64,000 nucleotides of DNA from Methylobacterium sp. Leaf99 (GTDB lineage Bacteria; Pseudomonadota; Alphaproteobacteria; Rhizobiales; Beijerinckiaceae). The stretch covers positions 138,268 to 202,267 of the forward strand of contig NZ_LMMU01000008.1 of the NCBI RefSeq assembly GCF_001422375.1. Reading direction: 5' to 3'. Shown here piece after piece: positions 9,060 through 18,385 of the stretch. Position 1 is the first letter of the stretch. Every line of letters begins with the position of its first letter. Made by a program: the position numbers and the translations under genes. Below the pieces are notes generated by a model, which saw only the letters and a program-made list of their open reading frames with translations, made no database searches and was not told where the DNA came from.

Positions 9060-9206
9060 GCAAACATCCTTCTGGTTAAAATCAGGTTAAGCGGGCCGGC
9101 GCGGTCACCACAAGATCAGGTGCTGATTGCCACAGTTTTATCGGGAGGAGAGAGGCGTTCGAGCAACGCTCTGGCGCAGATCGAACGATCAGATCGCGGC
9201 GCCGGC

Positions 9207-9704
9207 TTAAAAGGGCGTGGATCGGGTCGGACGCTGGGCCGAGCGCAAGATCTGAATATTGTTCAGGATCACGGTATTACCCGGGTCCATGGCCAGGGCC
9301 TGCTCGAACTGGCCGAGCGCCCGCTTGCCGTTTCCGCGCAGCATGTACGAATACCCCCGGTTGTTCACGATTTCGAGGGTTTCGCCGCTCAAGCTCGTGG
9401 CCTGATCGTAGGCCCGGTCGGCGAGTTCGTAGCGCCCGAGGTTGTCGTAGGACGCCGCGAGTCCGAGCCAGGCCGCCGCATCGTCCTTGTTGACCTCGAC
9501 GGCCTGCCGGAAATTCCGCTCGGCCAGACCGTTGTTGCCGGCCGCGAGGTTCACCCGGCCGACTCGATAGGCGTCGTTGGTGGCCGGCAGCGTCGGCTCC
9601 ACGCCGGGGACGACGGCGATCCCCTCGTCCGACCGGGTCTGACACCCGGCCAGCCACAGGCAGGCGCAGACTCCCATGGCCCGCACCGCACGATACACCC
9701 TCAT
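9207..9704 (-). CDS. tadD: TPR lipoprotein of the Tad pilus locus (TadD-like)
   Basis: 165 residues. MRVYRAVRAMGVCACLWLAGC gives a lipoprotein signal with Cys-21. Residues about 45-150 form three tetratricopeptide units: NLAAGNNGLAERNFRQAVEV, AAWLGLAASYDNLGRYELAD and GYSYMLRGNGKRALGQFEQA, followed by MDPGNTVILNN. TadD proteins of this build help assemble or localise the secretin. The gene lies 147 bp upstream of cpaC in the same direction, consistent with that role. It is separated from the rest of the tad genes by a 419-bp gap that holds a palindromic repeat, so it may have its own promoter. Confidence 0.85.
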   Translation of the reverse strand: MRVYRAVRAMGVCACLWLAGCQTRSDEGIAVVPGVEPTLPATNDAYRVGRVNLAAGNNGLAERNFRQAVEVNKDDAAAWLGLAASYDNLGRYELADRAYDQATSLSGETLEIVNNRGYSYMLRGNGKRALGQFEQALAMDPGNTVILNNIQILRSAQRPTRSTPF

Positions 9705-10123
9705 CCGTCCGTCATCCTCGGCCCAGGCGACGACCCTGCCATAGGAGCGGCCACGCTTGTATCCACGATCGCGCGATGACTGGGGAGAAGCATGGGACAG
9801 CTCTGAACATGCCGGGTGTCTCCCATACGGCGGCCGAGGCGAAGAGTTTCAGGCTGCCTCACAAAACGTCCGGTCCCGGTCGGTTCTTCTCCGAACACGG
9901 CCGCGCAACGGGAGTTCTGTGAGAGACACTCGGTCGGCCCGTGAGAATCCCGACGACAGGGATGGCCGACGCGCATGTCGTGAGACGCCCTCTCGGACGG
10001 ACCCGATCGAGTGAAGCGATCCATTCCCGCGTGACATGCCAGAGTCGGCGGGACCGACCAAGCGGTTCATCGACCCTCGCTGGGTATCCAAACCGCCGTG
10101 ACAAGAATATCGCGCGGGATTCG
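9705..10123. other. Intergenic gap inside the Tad locus
   Basis: No gene is evident. The gap holds one copy of the 75-bp palindromic element (9855-9929). Short open frames on both strands lack ribosome binding sites and homology-like patterns. Confidence 0.5.
9855..9929 (+). repeat. 75-bp palindromic element, copy A
   Basis: The element starts TGCCTCACAAAACGTCCG and ends ACGGGAGTTCTGTGAGAGACAC-type sequence. Its arms are near-complementary around a ~35-base centre that contains CGGTTCT. It matches copies at 26498-26573 (same orientation) and, in reverse, 24529-24604 and 42002-42076. It lies between the pilus TPR gene and an upstream secreted-protein gene. Confidence 0.8.
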
Positions 10124-10756
10124 TCACTCGGATGTGGCGAGACAAGTCGCGAGGAAGTCGTCGAACGCGATGAGATCGGTGCGCCGCACGACGGGCGCAA
10201 ACACGACGGCCGGGACGGCCGTTCCGAACAGGCGGTGGCGGAGCGCCGGGCCGGCCGTCCGCATCAGGAGATCGAAGCGCTCCGGGCCGGCCTTGAGCAG
10301 GCGGACGAAGGCCGGCACGAACCCGTCGCCCGACGATCGGGTCTCCGCCAGGGTGAGGACGCGTCGACCGGTGATCTGGGCACGGCCGATCAGGGCGAGG
10401 TTGAGCCGCCCCGGCGACCTCGACGGACGCAGGAGGATGTCGCCGGAGGTCGCGTTCTCGGGCAAGACTTCGGGCATGGGTCGGGGAAGGCTCAGCCGCC
10501 AGCGCCGCTCATGGCCCTCGCAGGACAGGACGAGGAGTCCGGCCGCGCCCGAGGCCGGCGTCACGTCGGTGCGCAGGACGGCGAGATCGCGGCCGAACCG
10601 CTCCAGGACCCACCCGTCGGCCCCGAGGGTGAAGCTCTGGTCCGGCCCCCGCTGCGGGGGAGATGACGGCGTCCTGCCCTGTCCGAGGGATGGCACCGGG
10701 ACGAGGACCAGGGTCAGGAGACACGTGCCAAGACAAGCCGGCCGCCGAGCCGTCAC
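10124..10756 (-). CDS. Secreted protein of unknown function in the Tad locus
   Basis: 210 residues from the GTG at 10756, which overlaps the stop of the upstream membrane-protein gene as GTGA, so translation is coupled. The N-terminus MTARRPACLGTCLLTLVLV plus PVPSLGQ is a signal peptide. The mature part contains LVLSCEGHERRWRLSLPRPM and HRLFGTAVPAVVFAPVVRR and no domain I recognise. Ending SDLIAFDDFLATCLA-like sequence gives no further hint. The partner gene and the position between tadG and tadD suggest a periplasmic accessory of pilus assembly, but this is inference only. Confidence 0.7.
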   Translation of the reverse strand: MTARRPACLGTCLLTLVLVPVPSLGQGRTPSSPPQRGPDQSFTLGADGWVLERFGRDLAVLRTDVTPASGAAGLLVLSCEGHERRWRLSLPRPMPEVLPENATSGDILLRPSRSPGRLNLALIGRAQITGRRVLTLAETRSSGDGFVPAFVRLLKAGPERFDLLMRTAGPALRHRLFGTAVPAVVFAPVVRRTDLIAFDDFLATCLATSE

Positions 10757-11268
10757 GGCACGGAGTTGGGAATCGGGACGGATCGGCGGCGTTCGGATCG
10801 GATGCGCATGGCGAAGGACAGGTGGCTGATCGCGAAGGCGAGGAAGGAACTCCCCAGCATCACCGTGATGATGGCGAAATCCGGTCCCTGGATCGCCGCC
10901 ACGGGCCTGAGGGACACGGCCTGGAGCGGTCCGCGCAGGCCGAGCCAGGCGTAGGCCAGGGCGGCGGCGAAGACGAAACTCAGATTCGCGATGGCCGCCA
11001 CGCCGAACCGGAACCGCAGGGCGCGGACCGCGAGGGTGATCAGGGCGAGCACGGCGGCATTGCGCAGGGCATCGACCCCGAACAGGACGTGGAGGGGCGA
11101 GGTCTCCACCCGCGCGGTCTCGAACGGCCGGAACACCGCGAGGTTCAGGTACCAGGCGAGGCTCGATCCCGGGGCGGCCGCGAGCCAGGCGGCGGAGGCT
11201 TCCGCCGCCGCGAAGGCGCCGATCACCACGAGCGAGCCGAAGGTCTGGGCATTCAGGGCGCGCGACAT
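10753..11268 (-). CDS. Multi-pass membrane protein of unknown function in the Tad locus
   Basis: 171 residues. The ATG at 11268 is chosen because AGGA lies six bases upstream (a TTG at 11283 is also in frame). Four or five hydrophobic segments are visible: FGSLVVIGAFAAAEASAAWLAA, LRNAAVLALITLAVRALRF, FGVAAIANLSFVFAAALAYAW-like and FAIITVMLGSSFLAFAISHL. The C-terminus is basic (MRIRSERRRS). I do not recognise a family. It follows tadG by 72 bp and overlaps the next gene by 4 bp, so it is part of the same transcription unit. Confidence 0.7.
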   Translation of the reverse strand: MSRALNAQTFGSLVVIGAFAAAEASAAWLAAAPGSSLAWYLNLAVFRPFETARVETSPLHVLFGVDALRNAAVLALITLAVRALRFRFGVAAIANLSFVFAAALAYAWLGLRGPLQAVSLRPVAAIQGPDFAIITVMLGSSFLAFAISHLSFAMRIRSERRRSVPIPNSVP

Positions 11269-11340
11269 GGCGCATCCTGGCAAGCGGTCCTTAAGGCGCG
11301 GTTCGCGCGGGCCGGCGCGCCGCCGGAGACGGATTCGTGG

Positions 11341-12816
11341 TTAATGGGTCTCGACGAGTTGCACCACCGGCCGGAGCTTGCCGTCGTCCTTCCGGGGGGT
11401 GAGCATGCCGACGAGTTCCACCAGAAGGGAACCGCCGCTCGCGGGCTCCGTCAGGAAGACCTTGGCGACGTGGCGGGACAGGCGGGCGGGGCTCGGGTCG
11501 GCGGAGAACGCGCGGCAATCGGCCACCGACAGGTAGAGGACGCGCCGACGCGCATCCGTCGCCGGCCGCACGCCCGGATAGCAGACCGGAATCGGGCTCT
11601 CGCGCACGAAGGCGAAGGGGCCGGTCAGGGGTCCGCCCGTCGGCATGGTCTTGCCCATCAGGCGGTTGCCCTGGGTAGCCACCGGCCGGGATTCGGTCTC
11701 CGGCGTGAGCCCGAGTTCGCGGAGATAGATGTCGTAGCGCGTCGGCGCCTCGCGCAGGGAGGCCTGGAAGCCGTTGTCCTTGTCGGCGTGATTCCACAGG
11801 ATGTACTCGTCGATGGCGCGCGCCACGGAGATTTCGCCGAGGCCGCCATAGGCCGCCGTCACCGCCCAGTCGCCCAGCCCCTGGTCGTAGGCCGCCGAGG
11901 GCCGGACGGTGCGATAGGCCGCGTCGCGCGGCAGGTGGTAGGGCGGGTTCACGTCGCCGGAGGATGGCGGCGAGGAACAGGCCTGGAGATGGCGCCCTTG
12001 GATCACGCTCGGCGCCGGGGGAAAGGCCGCGAGGTCGCTCGCCACCGCCGCGATGCCGTTGAAGTAGCGGTCGAACCGGATGTTCAGGGCGTCGTCGAAG
12101 TCGCGCGGGGCGATGTTGCGTCTCAGGGAAACACCCTGGCCGTAGCAGAAGGCCGGGGCGTCCGAGGCGAGGTTGCGCAGGGTGGTGCGGCTCGCGAGAT
12201 CGTCCGGCCTGTCGAGGGGGACGACGGAGCCGTCGGCGATGTTGCCGTCCATGCGCAGGAGATACTGGCGGCCGGGCCGGGCGGACGCCGCGAAGCGCTC
12301 GGGATCCGCATGGCAGAGGACCATCGGGGTGACGTCGCAGGCGTAGTACTGCGCTTCCGCGACGGCCCGGCGTCGGATCGGGGTGCCGAGAACCTGCAGC
12401 AGGCTCTCGGTCAGGGTGAACTCGGCCGTGGTCGCCTCGACGAACACGGCCTGCGCGCCGGCCGTTTCCGGCAGGGTGTAGGCGGGGTCGGTCCGGAGAT
12501 CCGCCAGCGTGGCGGCGAAGCGGAAGGTCAGGCGTGGGCCGGCGCGGTTGCGCCGGGCGAAGGCGACGCCGTTGGTCAGCGCGTTCCCAGCGGTCACCGC
12601 CCGCTCGATGGCGCCCTCGGTCCAGTCGAGCTGGCCGGCGGCGGCCAGCGCCGCGGCGTCCACGGTGGCGGCGAGCTGCGTGTCGAAGGTCATCAGGCGG
12701 GTGCCGTCGACGGCGAGGCCGAGGAGGCCGAGGAGGGCGGGAATGCAGACAGCCGCGAAGACGAGGACGAAGCCGTCCTCGTTCCGGCCGAAGCTGCGCA
12801 GCGAGCGAGCCGTCAT
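11341..12816 (-). CDS. tadG: TadG-like pilus assembly protein
   Basis: 491 residues from the ATG at 12816, which overlaps the preceding TGA (ATGA). The N-terminus is a pseudopilin-like leader: RSFGRNEDGFVLVFAAVCIP followed by a hydrophobic helix, matching the TadE/TadG N-terminal pattern with a short basic leader before G. The remaining ~450 residues are a periplasmic part starting DGTRLMTFDTQLAATVDAAA, characteristic of TadG proteins. TadG-type proteins are minor components that help anchor or assemble the Flp pilus. The frame is open further upstream but overlaps the TadE/F-like gene there. Confidence 0.85.
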   Translation of the reverse strand: MTARSLRSFGRNEDGFVLVFAAVCIPALLGLLGLAVDGTRLMTFDTQLAATVDAAALAAAGQLDWTEGAIERAVTAGNALTNGVAFARRNRAGPRLTFRFAATLADLRTDPAYTLPETAGAQAVFVEATTAEFTLTESLLQVLGTPIRRRAVAEAQYYACDVTPMVLCHADPERFAASARPGRQYLLRMDGNIADGSVVPLDRPDDLASRTTLRNLASDAPAFCYGQGVSLRRNIAPRDFDDALNIRFDRYFNGIAAVASDLAAFPPAPSVIQGRHLQACSSPPSSGDVNPPYHLPRDAAYRTVRPSAAYDQGLGDWAVTAAYGGLGEISVARAIDEYILWNHADKDNGFQASLREAPTRYDIYLRELGLTPETESRPVATQGNRLMGKTMPTGGPLTGPFAFVRESPIPVCYPGVRPATDARRRVLYLSVADCRAFSADPSPARLSRHVAKVFLTEPASGGSLLVELVGMLTPRKDDGKLRPVVQLVETH

Positions 12817-13433
12817 CGGCGGGTCACCAGATCCTCGCCCGGCAGGGTGGCGGTGGCGTGAAGCGGCAGCGCCTTGGCGAACAGCAACCCGGCGAAGATC
12901 GGATCGAACGCGAGATCGACGATCTGCACGGTGACATCGACGGGGACCGGCGGCGGGCGTCCGACATAGCCGAGGCCGTTGGTGGCGTAGGTTACCCGCA
13001 GGTTGGCGGGTTCGAGCCGCGGCAGCACCGCCTGCATCGCCCGCAGGATCGGCGCGAGGTTGGCCGGCGAATAGCCGAACCGGCACGAACTCCCTGGGCA
13101 GACGCAGCCCCTCGCGAGATCGCAGACCACCCGGAACGCCGGGCACGGACTGGCCTCGCCACCGGACGCGCAGCGGGCGCCGGGCGGGCGCCCGGACCAG
13201 TAGGCCGCGCCGTCGGCGGGCGTCAGGCCCGGGCCTTCCGCCACGGAATCCATGACGATGGCGGCGCGCACGCCGAGATCGGCCGCCTTGGCGGCCAGCC
13301 CCCGCTGCCAGAAGTACAGGGATAGGTCGGCCAGGGCGAAGACGAGCATCAGCAGCATCGGCAGCACCAGGGCGGCCTCGACCAGGGCGGCGCCGTCCTC
13401 GTCGCGCCGGAAGGCGGTCAGGTCATTCGCCAA
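12813..13433 (-). CDS. TadE/TadF-like minor pseudopilin
   Basis: 206 residues. The N-terminus TAFRRDEDGAALVEAALVLP followed by MLLMLVFALADLSLYF has the prepilin-peptidase-like G followed by a Glu at +5/+6 and a single membrane helix, as in TadE and TadF. The C-terminal part has several cysteines (GCVCPGSSCRFGY), probably disulfide-linked in the periplasm. It overlaps the upstream TadE gene by 11 bp and the downstream tadG by 4 bp, so the three are translationally coupled. Confidence 0.85.
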   Translation of the reverse strand: MANDLTAFRRDEDGAALVEAALVLPMLLMLVFALADLSLYFWQRGLAAKAADLGVRAAIVMDSVAEGPGLTPADGAAYWSGRPPGARCASGGEASPCPAFRVVCDLARGCVCPGSSCRFGYSPANLAPILRAMQAVLPRLEPANLRVTYATNGLGYVGRPPPVPVDVTVQIVDLAFDPIFAGLLFAKALPLHATATLPGEDLVTRR

Positions 13434-13890
13434 CGTGCGGCTCCTGATGCCGGGCCTTGAGGGTCCAGCGTTTGAACGGAACGGGGCCGGGAAATATCAC
13501 GTCGAAGGCGACGCTCGCCTGCATGGCCACCGTGCCCGCTGGCGGGTCGGGCTGCGGCGCCACCGTCACCGCGTCGGACGGCAGGCCGGTGTTGTCGCGG
13601 ATCTGGCCTTCCGTGATCCGCACGGCGCGGGCCGCACCCGGCGCGCAGGCGGGGTTGCAGACCGGATCGGGAACCCGCGCGAGGATGCGGGCGCCGGTGC
13701 GCACGGCCCCCTCCAGGGCCTGGCGCACCAGGAGTGCGCGCCCGACCTCGAAGCAGCCGTAGACGAGGACGACGAGGATCGGCAGCAGCAGGGCGAATTC
13801 GAGGATCGCCGCCCCCGAATCCCCGTCGCGCAGGGCCCGCAGCCGTCGGGTGAGGGACTCACGGGCGAGGAATTCACGGGGCCGTGGCAC
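13423..13890 (-). CDS. tadE: TadE-like minor pseudopilin
   Basis: 155 residues. A basic leader (MPRPREFLARESLTRRLRAL) ends at DGDSG, followed by AAILEFALLLPILVVLVYGC, the TadE membrane helix with Glu at +5 after the predicted cleavage glycine. The rest is a small periplasmic domain with a Cys pair (DPVCNPACAPG). It overlaps the tail of tadC by 17 bp. Confidence 0.87.
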   Translation of the reverse strand: MPRPREFLARESLTRRLRALRDGDSGAAILEFALLLPILVVLVYGCFEVGRALLVRQALEGAVRTGARILARVPDPVCNPACAPGAARAVRITEGQIRDNTGLPSDAVTVAPQPDPPAGTVAMQASVAFDVIFPGPVPFKRWTLKARHQEPHVGE

Positions 13891-14782
13891 GGAGCACCTT
13901 CATCACCGCCGGCGCCAGGATCACGATGAGGACTACGGGAAAGATGAACAGGCCGAGCGGCAGGGTGAGCTTCGGCGGCAGGGACGCGGCCTTCTCCTCG
14001 GCCCGCGACATCCGGCGGTCGCGCATCTCGTCGGAGAAAGTGGTGAGGGCCAGCGACACGTCGGTGCCGAGCTCGATGGTCTGCTGCAGCAGGGCCGCGA
14101 ATGAGCGCGCCTCGGGCAGGCCGAGGCGTTCGGCGCAGGCCTTCAGGGCCTCCGGCGTGCTCTTGCCCGCCCGCATCTCGCCGGCCATCAGGTCGAAATT
14201 CGCCCGGAACTCGGCGTCCGAGGCGCCGATCTCGCCGGCCGCGCGATCGAGGGCGGCGTCGAGGCTCAGGCCCGCATTGATGCAGACCACGAGCATGTCG
14301 AGGAAGTTCGGGAAGACCGAGCGGTAGCGGATCTCAAGGTGGCGCTGGCGCCGGCTGAGGTACGCGCGCGGCAGGTAATGGGCGACGATGAACAGGACAA
14401 GGGCGATGAGCGCCGCCTCGGCGAGGCCCGAGCTCGGCAGGAAACGCGTCACCACGACGGTGCCGAGGGTCGGCAGGCCGACGAGGAGGCCGAGGCGCGC
14501 CAGGGTGAAGATGACCACCGCCGAGGGCGCGAAGAAGCCCGAGCGGATGAGTCCGCGCCGTAGGGCACGGCGGGCATCGACGTCGAGGCCGAGGCGGGAC
14601 GGATCGATGTCGAGCCAGCTCTCCTGATCGCGCTCGACCTCCTCGGCCGTGGCGGCCGGTGCACCGAGCCCGCCGTAGCGGCGGCGCACGCGCTCGCGCC
14701 GGGAGAGGGCGGAGGTGGCGGTGTAGAGGGCGAGCGCCACGCTGGCGAAGGCGAGCACGGTGACGAGGAGGACGACGCTCAT
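13874..14782 (-). CDS. tadC: Tad pilus inner-membrane platform protein TadC
   Basis: 302 residues. It has an N-terminal membrane helix (VVLLVTVLAFASVALALYTA), two central helices near residues 95-140, and the type II secretion F domain with FPNFLDMLVVCINAGLSLDAAL around residue 170 and a C-terminal helix LPLGLFIFPVVLIVILAPAV. TadC and TadB form the inner-membrane platform on which the CpaF ATPase works. The ATG at 14782 has GAGG nine bases upstream and only 6 bp separate it from tadB. Confidence 0.93.
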   Translation of the reverse strand: MSVVLLVTVLAFASVALALYTATSALSRRERVRRRYGGLGAPAATAEEVERDQESWLDIDPSRLGLDVDARRALRRGLIRSGFFAPSAVVIFTLARLGLLVGLPTLGTVVVTRFLPSSGLAEAALIALVLFIVAHYLPRAYLSRRQRHLEIRYRSVFPNFLDMLVVCINAGLSLDAALDRAAGEIGASDAEFRANFDLMAGEMRAGKSTPEALKACAERLGLPEARSFAALLQQTIELGTDVSLALTTFSDEMRDRRMSRAEEKAASLPPKLTLPLGLFIFPVVLIVILAPAVMKVLRATAP

Positions 14783-14788
14783 GCCACC

Positions 14789-15721
14789 TCAGACCTTGAA
14801 GTTCACGAGGCGGTAGATGGTGAGATTGCCGAGCAGCAGCAGGACGATGGCGACACCCAGGATCGTGTTGGCGGACGGGCTCACCCAGAACTCGGCGTAG
14901 TAGGCGGCGCTGACGAGGTTGATCACGACGAACAGGATGATCGGCAGGCCGCTGAGGGCGTAGCCGCTGAACCGCCCCTCGGCGGTGAGCGCCCGCACGC
15001 GCCGCGACAGGCGGAAGCGCTCGCGCAGCATCCGCGACAGGCGCGCCAGGACCTCACCGAGGTTGCCGCCGGTCTGGTTGGCGATGGAGATCGCCGCCAC
15101 CACGAAGGCGAGCTCGGGATGGCCGACCCGGAGGTAGAGTCCGTCGAGGGCCTCGGCGATGCTGCGGCCGTAGTTCATTTCGTCGACCACGAGGGCGAAT
15201 TCCGGTCCGGCCGGCTCCGGCGTCTCGCGGGCGACGAGGCCGAGGGAAACCGGGAGGGGATGGCCGGCGCGCAAGGATCGGACGATGACGTCGAGGACCT
15301 CCGGCAATTGCTCGCCGAAGCGCGCGAGGCGGCGCGCCCGCTTGATCCGCAGGACCAGGAGGCACAGCAGGCCCGCGACGCCGAGGCTCGCGGCGAGGCG
15401 CAGCCAGAAGCCCGGAACCGGCAGAACCAGCAGGAGGAGGACGGCGAGGCCGAGGGTCCGTCCGGCCAGGGCCGCCGAACTCTTGCCCGTGCCGGATTGC
15501 AGCAGGAGCCGGTTCCAAGCGACGACGAAAGCGGATTTCCCGGCCTCGCGGCGGCGCAGGGACTCAGGCGCGGCGGCGACTACGGGGCCGTCGAGGTCCG
15601 CGCGCCGCTGCCGCCGGCGCTTCCGGCCGCGCAGGGCGCCGGCCAGCCCGACCTGGAGCTGCTGGGCCGCCACCACCGAGCAGACGAAGATGAGGAGGTA
15701 GATCAGCCAGGGCTCAGCCAC
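14789..15721 (-). CDS. tadB: Tad pilus inner-membrane platform protein TadB
   Basis: 310 residues, GTG start at 15721 with GGAGG six bases upstream. An N-terminal helix WLIYLLIFVCSVVAAQQL is followed by a basic linker, two helices around residues 92-125, and the T2SF domain: FGEQLPEVLDVIVRSLRAGH with PVSLGLVARE, then FVVAAISIANQTGGNLGEVL, a strong TadB signature. Two C-terminal helices end the protein. It pairs with TadC as the platform for pilin polymerisation. It lies 24 bp after cpaF. Confidence 0.94.
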   Translation of the reverse strand: MAEPWLIYLLIFVCSVVAAQQLQVGLAGALRGRKRRRQRRADLDGPVVAAAPESLRRREAGKSAFVVAWNRLLLQSGTGKSSAALAGRTLGLAVLLLLVLPVPGFWLRLAASLGVAGLLCLLVLRIKRARRLARFGEQLPEVLDVIVRSLRAGHPLPVSLGLVARETPEPAGPEFALVVDEMNYGRSIAEALDGLYLRVGHPELAFVVAAISIANQTGGNLGEVLARLSRMLRERFRLSRRVRALTAEGRFSGYALSGLPIILFVVINLVSAAYYAEFWVSPSANTILGVAIVLLLLGNLTIYRLVNFKV

Positions 15722-15745
15722 GGCGTTCCTCCCGGTGACGCGGCC

Positions 15746-17155
15746 TCACAGGGCCACCGACGGATCGAAGGCCTGGGCCGGCATGTCGACGCCCTGCGCC
15801 TTCAGCTCCTGCAGGAATTTCGGCCGCACGCCCGTGGCGCGGAAATGGCCCAGCACCTGATGGCGCTCATCGACGCCCTCGCGCACGAAGCGGAAGATCT
15901 CCTGCATCTGGATCACGTCGCCCTCCATGCCGGTGATCTCGGCGATGCTGGTGACCCGGCGGCGGCCGTCGCTTAGGCGCTGGAGCTGGAGCAGCATCTG
16001 CACGCCGGACGCGATCTGGCTGCGGATGGAGGTCACCGACATGTTGGCCGCCGCCATGCCGATCATCTGCTCGACGCGGGCGATGGCATCGCGAGGAGTG
16101 TTGGCGTGGATGGTGGTCATCGAGCCTTCGTGGCCGGTGTTCATGGCCTGGAGCATGTCGAACGCCTCTTCGCCCCGGCACTCGCCGAGGATGATGCGGT
16201 CGGGCCGCATGCGCAGGGCGTTCTTGAGCAGTTCGCGCTGACGGATCTCGCCGCGGCCCTCGACGCTCGGCGGCCGGGTCTCGAGGCGCGCCACGTGGGG
16301 CTGCTGCAGCTGCAGTTCGGCCGCGTCCTCGATGGTGATGAGGCGCTCGCAGGGCGAGATGTAGGACGACAGGGCGTTGAGCATGGTGGTCTTGCCCGAG
16401 CCGGTGCCGCCCGAGACGATGAGGGAGATGCGCCCCTTCACCGCCACCTTGAGGAGCTCCGCCATGGGCGGGCGCAGGGCACCGAGCTCAACCAGGCGGT
16501 CCATGGAGATCGGGCGCTTGGAGAACTTGCGGATGGAGACGAGGGGGCCGTCGACGGCGATGGGTCGGATGGCGACGTTGACGCGCGAACCGTCGGGCAG
16601 GCGCGCATCGACCATGGGCGAGGATTCGTCGATGCGCCGGCCGACGGCCGCGACCATCTTGTTGACGATCCGCAGGAGGTGCGCCTCGTCCTTGAAGTGG
16701 ACCAGGGTCGGTTCGAGCTGGCCGCCGCGCTCGACGAAGACCGAGCGGTGGCCGTTGATGAGGATGTCGCTGACGCTCGGGTCCTTCAGCAGGGGCTCGA
16801 TGGGTCCGAGGCCGATCATCTCGTCGAGGACTTCGGCCGAGAACGCCTCGAGCTCGCGCTGGTTGAGGGCGAGGCGCTCCTTCAGGGCGTATTCGGCGAC
16901 GAAGCGGCCGACCTGACGGGCGAGGTCCTCCGGCGAGATCTTGTCGATGAGGGCGAGGTTGAACTCGTCGATGATCTGGCCGTGGAGCTTCACCTTGGCG
17001 TCGGTCAGGGACGCCCGCGGCGCCGGCTCGGGCGGCGGTGCAGGCTTAGGCGCGACCTTGGGCACGACGTGGGCCGCGACGTCCGGGGCCGGGCCTTGCA
17101 CGGCCGGCGCCTCCGCCTTCGCGGTCCGCCAGCGATCGGACAATCCGGCGTTCAT
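15746..17155 (-). CDS. cpaF: Pilus assembly ATPase CpaF/TadA
   Basis: 469 residues. A variable Pro/Ala-rich N-terminus is followed by the type II/IV secretion ATPase domain. It shows [17 protein letters not shown] near residue 130, Walker [19 protein letters not shown] near 245, the Asp box/Walker [20 protein letters not shown] near 320, and the His-box [17 protein letters not shown]. The ATPase drives assembly of the Flp pilus at the cytoplasmic face of TadB/TadC. Start ATG at 17155 has GGAGG close upstream, 19 bp after cpaE. Confidence 0.96.
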   Translation of the reverse strand: MNAGLSDRWRTAKAEAPAVQGPAPDVAAHVVPKVAPKPAPPPEPAPRASLTDAKVKLHGQIIDEFNLALIDKISPEDLARQVGRFVAEYALKERLALNQRELEAFSAEVLDEMIGLGPIEPLLKDPSVSDILINGHRSVFVERGGQLEPTLVHFKDEAHLLRIVNKMVAAVGRRIDESSPMVDARLPDGSRVNVAIRPIAVDGPLVSIRKFSKRPISMDRLVELGALRPPMAELLKVAVKGRISLIVSGGTGSGKTTMLNALSSYISPCERLITIEDAAELQLQQPHVARLETRPPSVEGRGEIRQRELLKNALRMRPDRIILGECRGEEAFDMLQAMNTGHEGSMTTIHANTPRDAIARVEQMIGMAAANMSVTSIRSQIASGVQMLLQLQRLSDGRRRVTSIAEITGMEGDVIQMQEIFRFVREGVDERHQVLGHFRATGVRPKFLQELKAQGVDMPAQAFDPSVAL

Positions 17156-17174
17156 GCGTCCTCCGGTGGTGGGC

Positions 17175-18305
17175 TCACGCGAGTTTGGCCGCCGTGACGC
17201 ACCACTCCGCCAGACGGCCGATGTCGCGGGTCAGCCTAGCGTTGGGGGCGATCTCGAACAAGGATCGCCCGGCATCGAGGGCTCCCTCGGCGGTGGCCCC
17301 GTCGCGGCGCAGGCAGAACACCGAGCGCCCGGACAGGGGCCGTTCGATCTGCGCCCGATGGGCGATGCGGCCGAGGAGATCGGTCTCGCAGGCGTTGACG
17401 GCCACCGCCAGGCGGTCGGCGGGAATCTCAAGGGTCTCGAGATGGGTCAGGGACTGGGTGAGGACGCGCAGGCCCGGCACGGTGGCGCCGCCGGACAGGA
17501 CGATCGCGTCGGAGCCCTGCAGGATGTTGTCGATCCAGGGCACCCAGGCCTGGGGCAGATCGACGAGGATCGCCTCGTAGCGCCGGGCGATGGTGTCGAT
17601 GAAGGTGAAGAGGATCGCCGGCGGCACGTCGCCGAGCGCGATGCGACGGGGCGGACAGGCGAACACGTCGAGGCGCGGGGTATGCCGGCTCGTGAATACG
17701 TCGACGAGCTGCTCGTCCAGGCGCTCCGGCTGGGCGACGATCTCGGCGATGTCGAAGCGGGGTTCGACGTCGAGGGCGTCCGCGAGGGTGCCGCCCTGCA
17801 GGTTGAGGTCGAGGAGGGCGACGCGCAGGGGCTGCTTGCGCCGGCTCGACAGGCGGATGCCGGTCTCCACCGCGAGGGTGGTGTTGCCGACCCCGCCCTT
17901 GCTCGGCAGGAAGCTGACGATCCGGGCGGCGCGATCCGCCGGCTCGGCGGCGCCGAGCCCCTTCGTCACGTCGCGCAGTTCCTGGGCGGCGTTGCCCCAG
18001 CCGATCCACTCGCCGGACTGGCTGCGCACCAGGGCCTTGTAGAGTTCCGGAGCCAGGGCGTCGGCCACGTAGACCACGAAGGCCCGGCTCGGCTCCGCGC
18101 GCGCGAGCTGGATCGCGCCTTCGGCGGCCCCCTCCCCCTCCGGCACCAGCACCAGGGGCCGGCGCGCTTCGGTGAAGGCCCGGTCGCGGTTCAGGGCGGC
18201 GAAGTCGGCCGCGTACAGCACCGTGTAGCCCAGACCCTCGGCGAGCCTGACCAGCGCCTGCACGCGGGCCGCGCCGCGCTCGGCCGCGATGAGAAAACAG
18301 TTCAC
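17175..18305 (-). CDS. cpaE: Pilus assembly/localisation ATPase CpaE/TadZ
   Basis: 376 residues from the GTG at 18305 (GGAG five bases upstream). An N-terminal receiver-like domain (about 1-130) precedes a MinD/ParA-type ATPase domain. The Walker A loop reads FLPSKGGVGNTTLAVETGIR; the second lysine of a canonical KGGxGKT motif is Asn. Such deviant loops are common in CpaE/TadZ. Walker B-like sequences LRVALLDLNLQGG and YEAILVDLPQAWVPW follow. The family places the Tad machine, often at a pole. It is co-directional with cpaB (80 bp upstream) and cpaF. Confidence 0.92.
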   Translation of the reverse strand: MNCFLIAAERGAARVQALVRLAEGLGYTVLYAADFAALNRDRAFTEARRPLVLVPEGEGAAEGAIQLARAEPSRAFVVYVADALAPELYKALVRSQSGEWIGWGNAAQELRDVTKGLGAAEPADRAARIVSFLPSKGGVGNTTLAVETGIRLSSRRKQPLRVALLDLNLQGGTLADALDVEPRFDIAEIVAQPERLDEQLVDVFTSRHTPRLDVFACPPRRIALGDVPPAILFTFIDTIARRYEAILVDLPQAWVPWIDNILQGSDAIVLSGGATVPGLRVLTQSLTHLETLEIPADRLAVAVNACETDLLGRIAHRAQIERPLSGRSVFCLRRDGATAEGALDAGRSLFEIAPNARLTRDIGRLAEWCVTAAKLA

Positions 18306-18385
18306 GACGGCTCCGGAAGGGGCAATGGATTCAAGGTGCGGACATCGGTACGCGCCGGCCGCGACCGGTGGTGGTCACGCGCGTC

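Noticed and set aside
7515..9779. Long plus-strand open frame across the cpaC and tadD genes
   Set aside because: It is antisense to a clear secretin gene. Its product is His/Arg/Gly/Asp-rich without domains, as expected for a GC-rich shadow frame.
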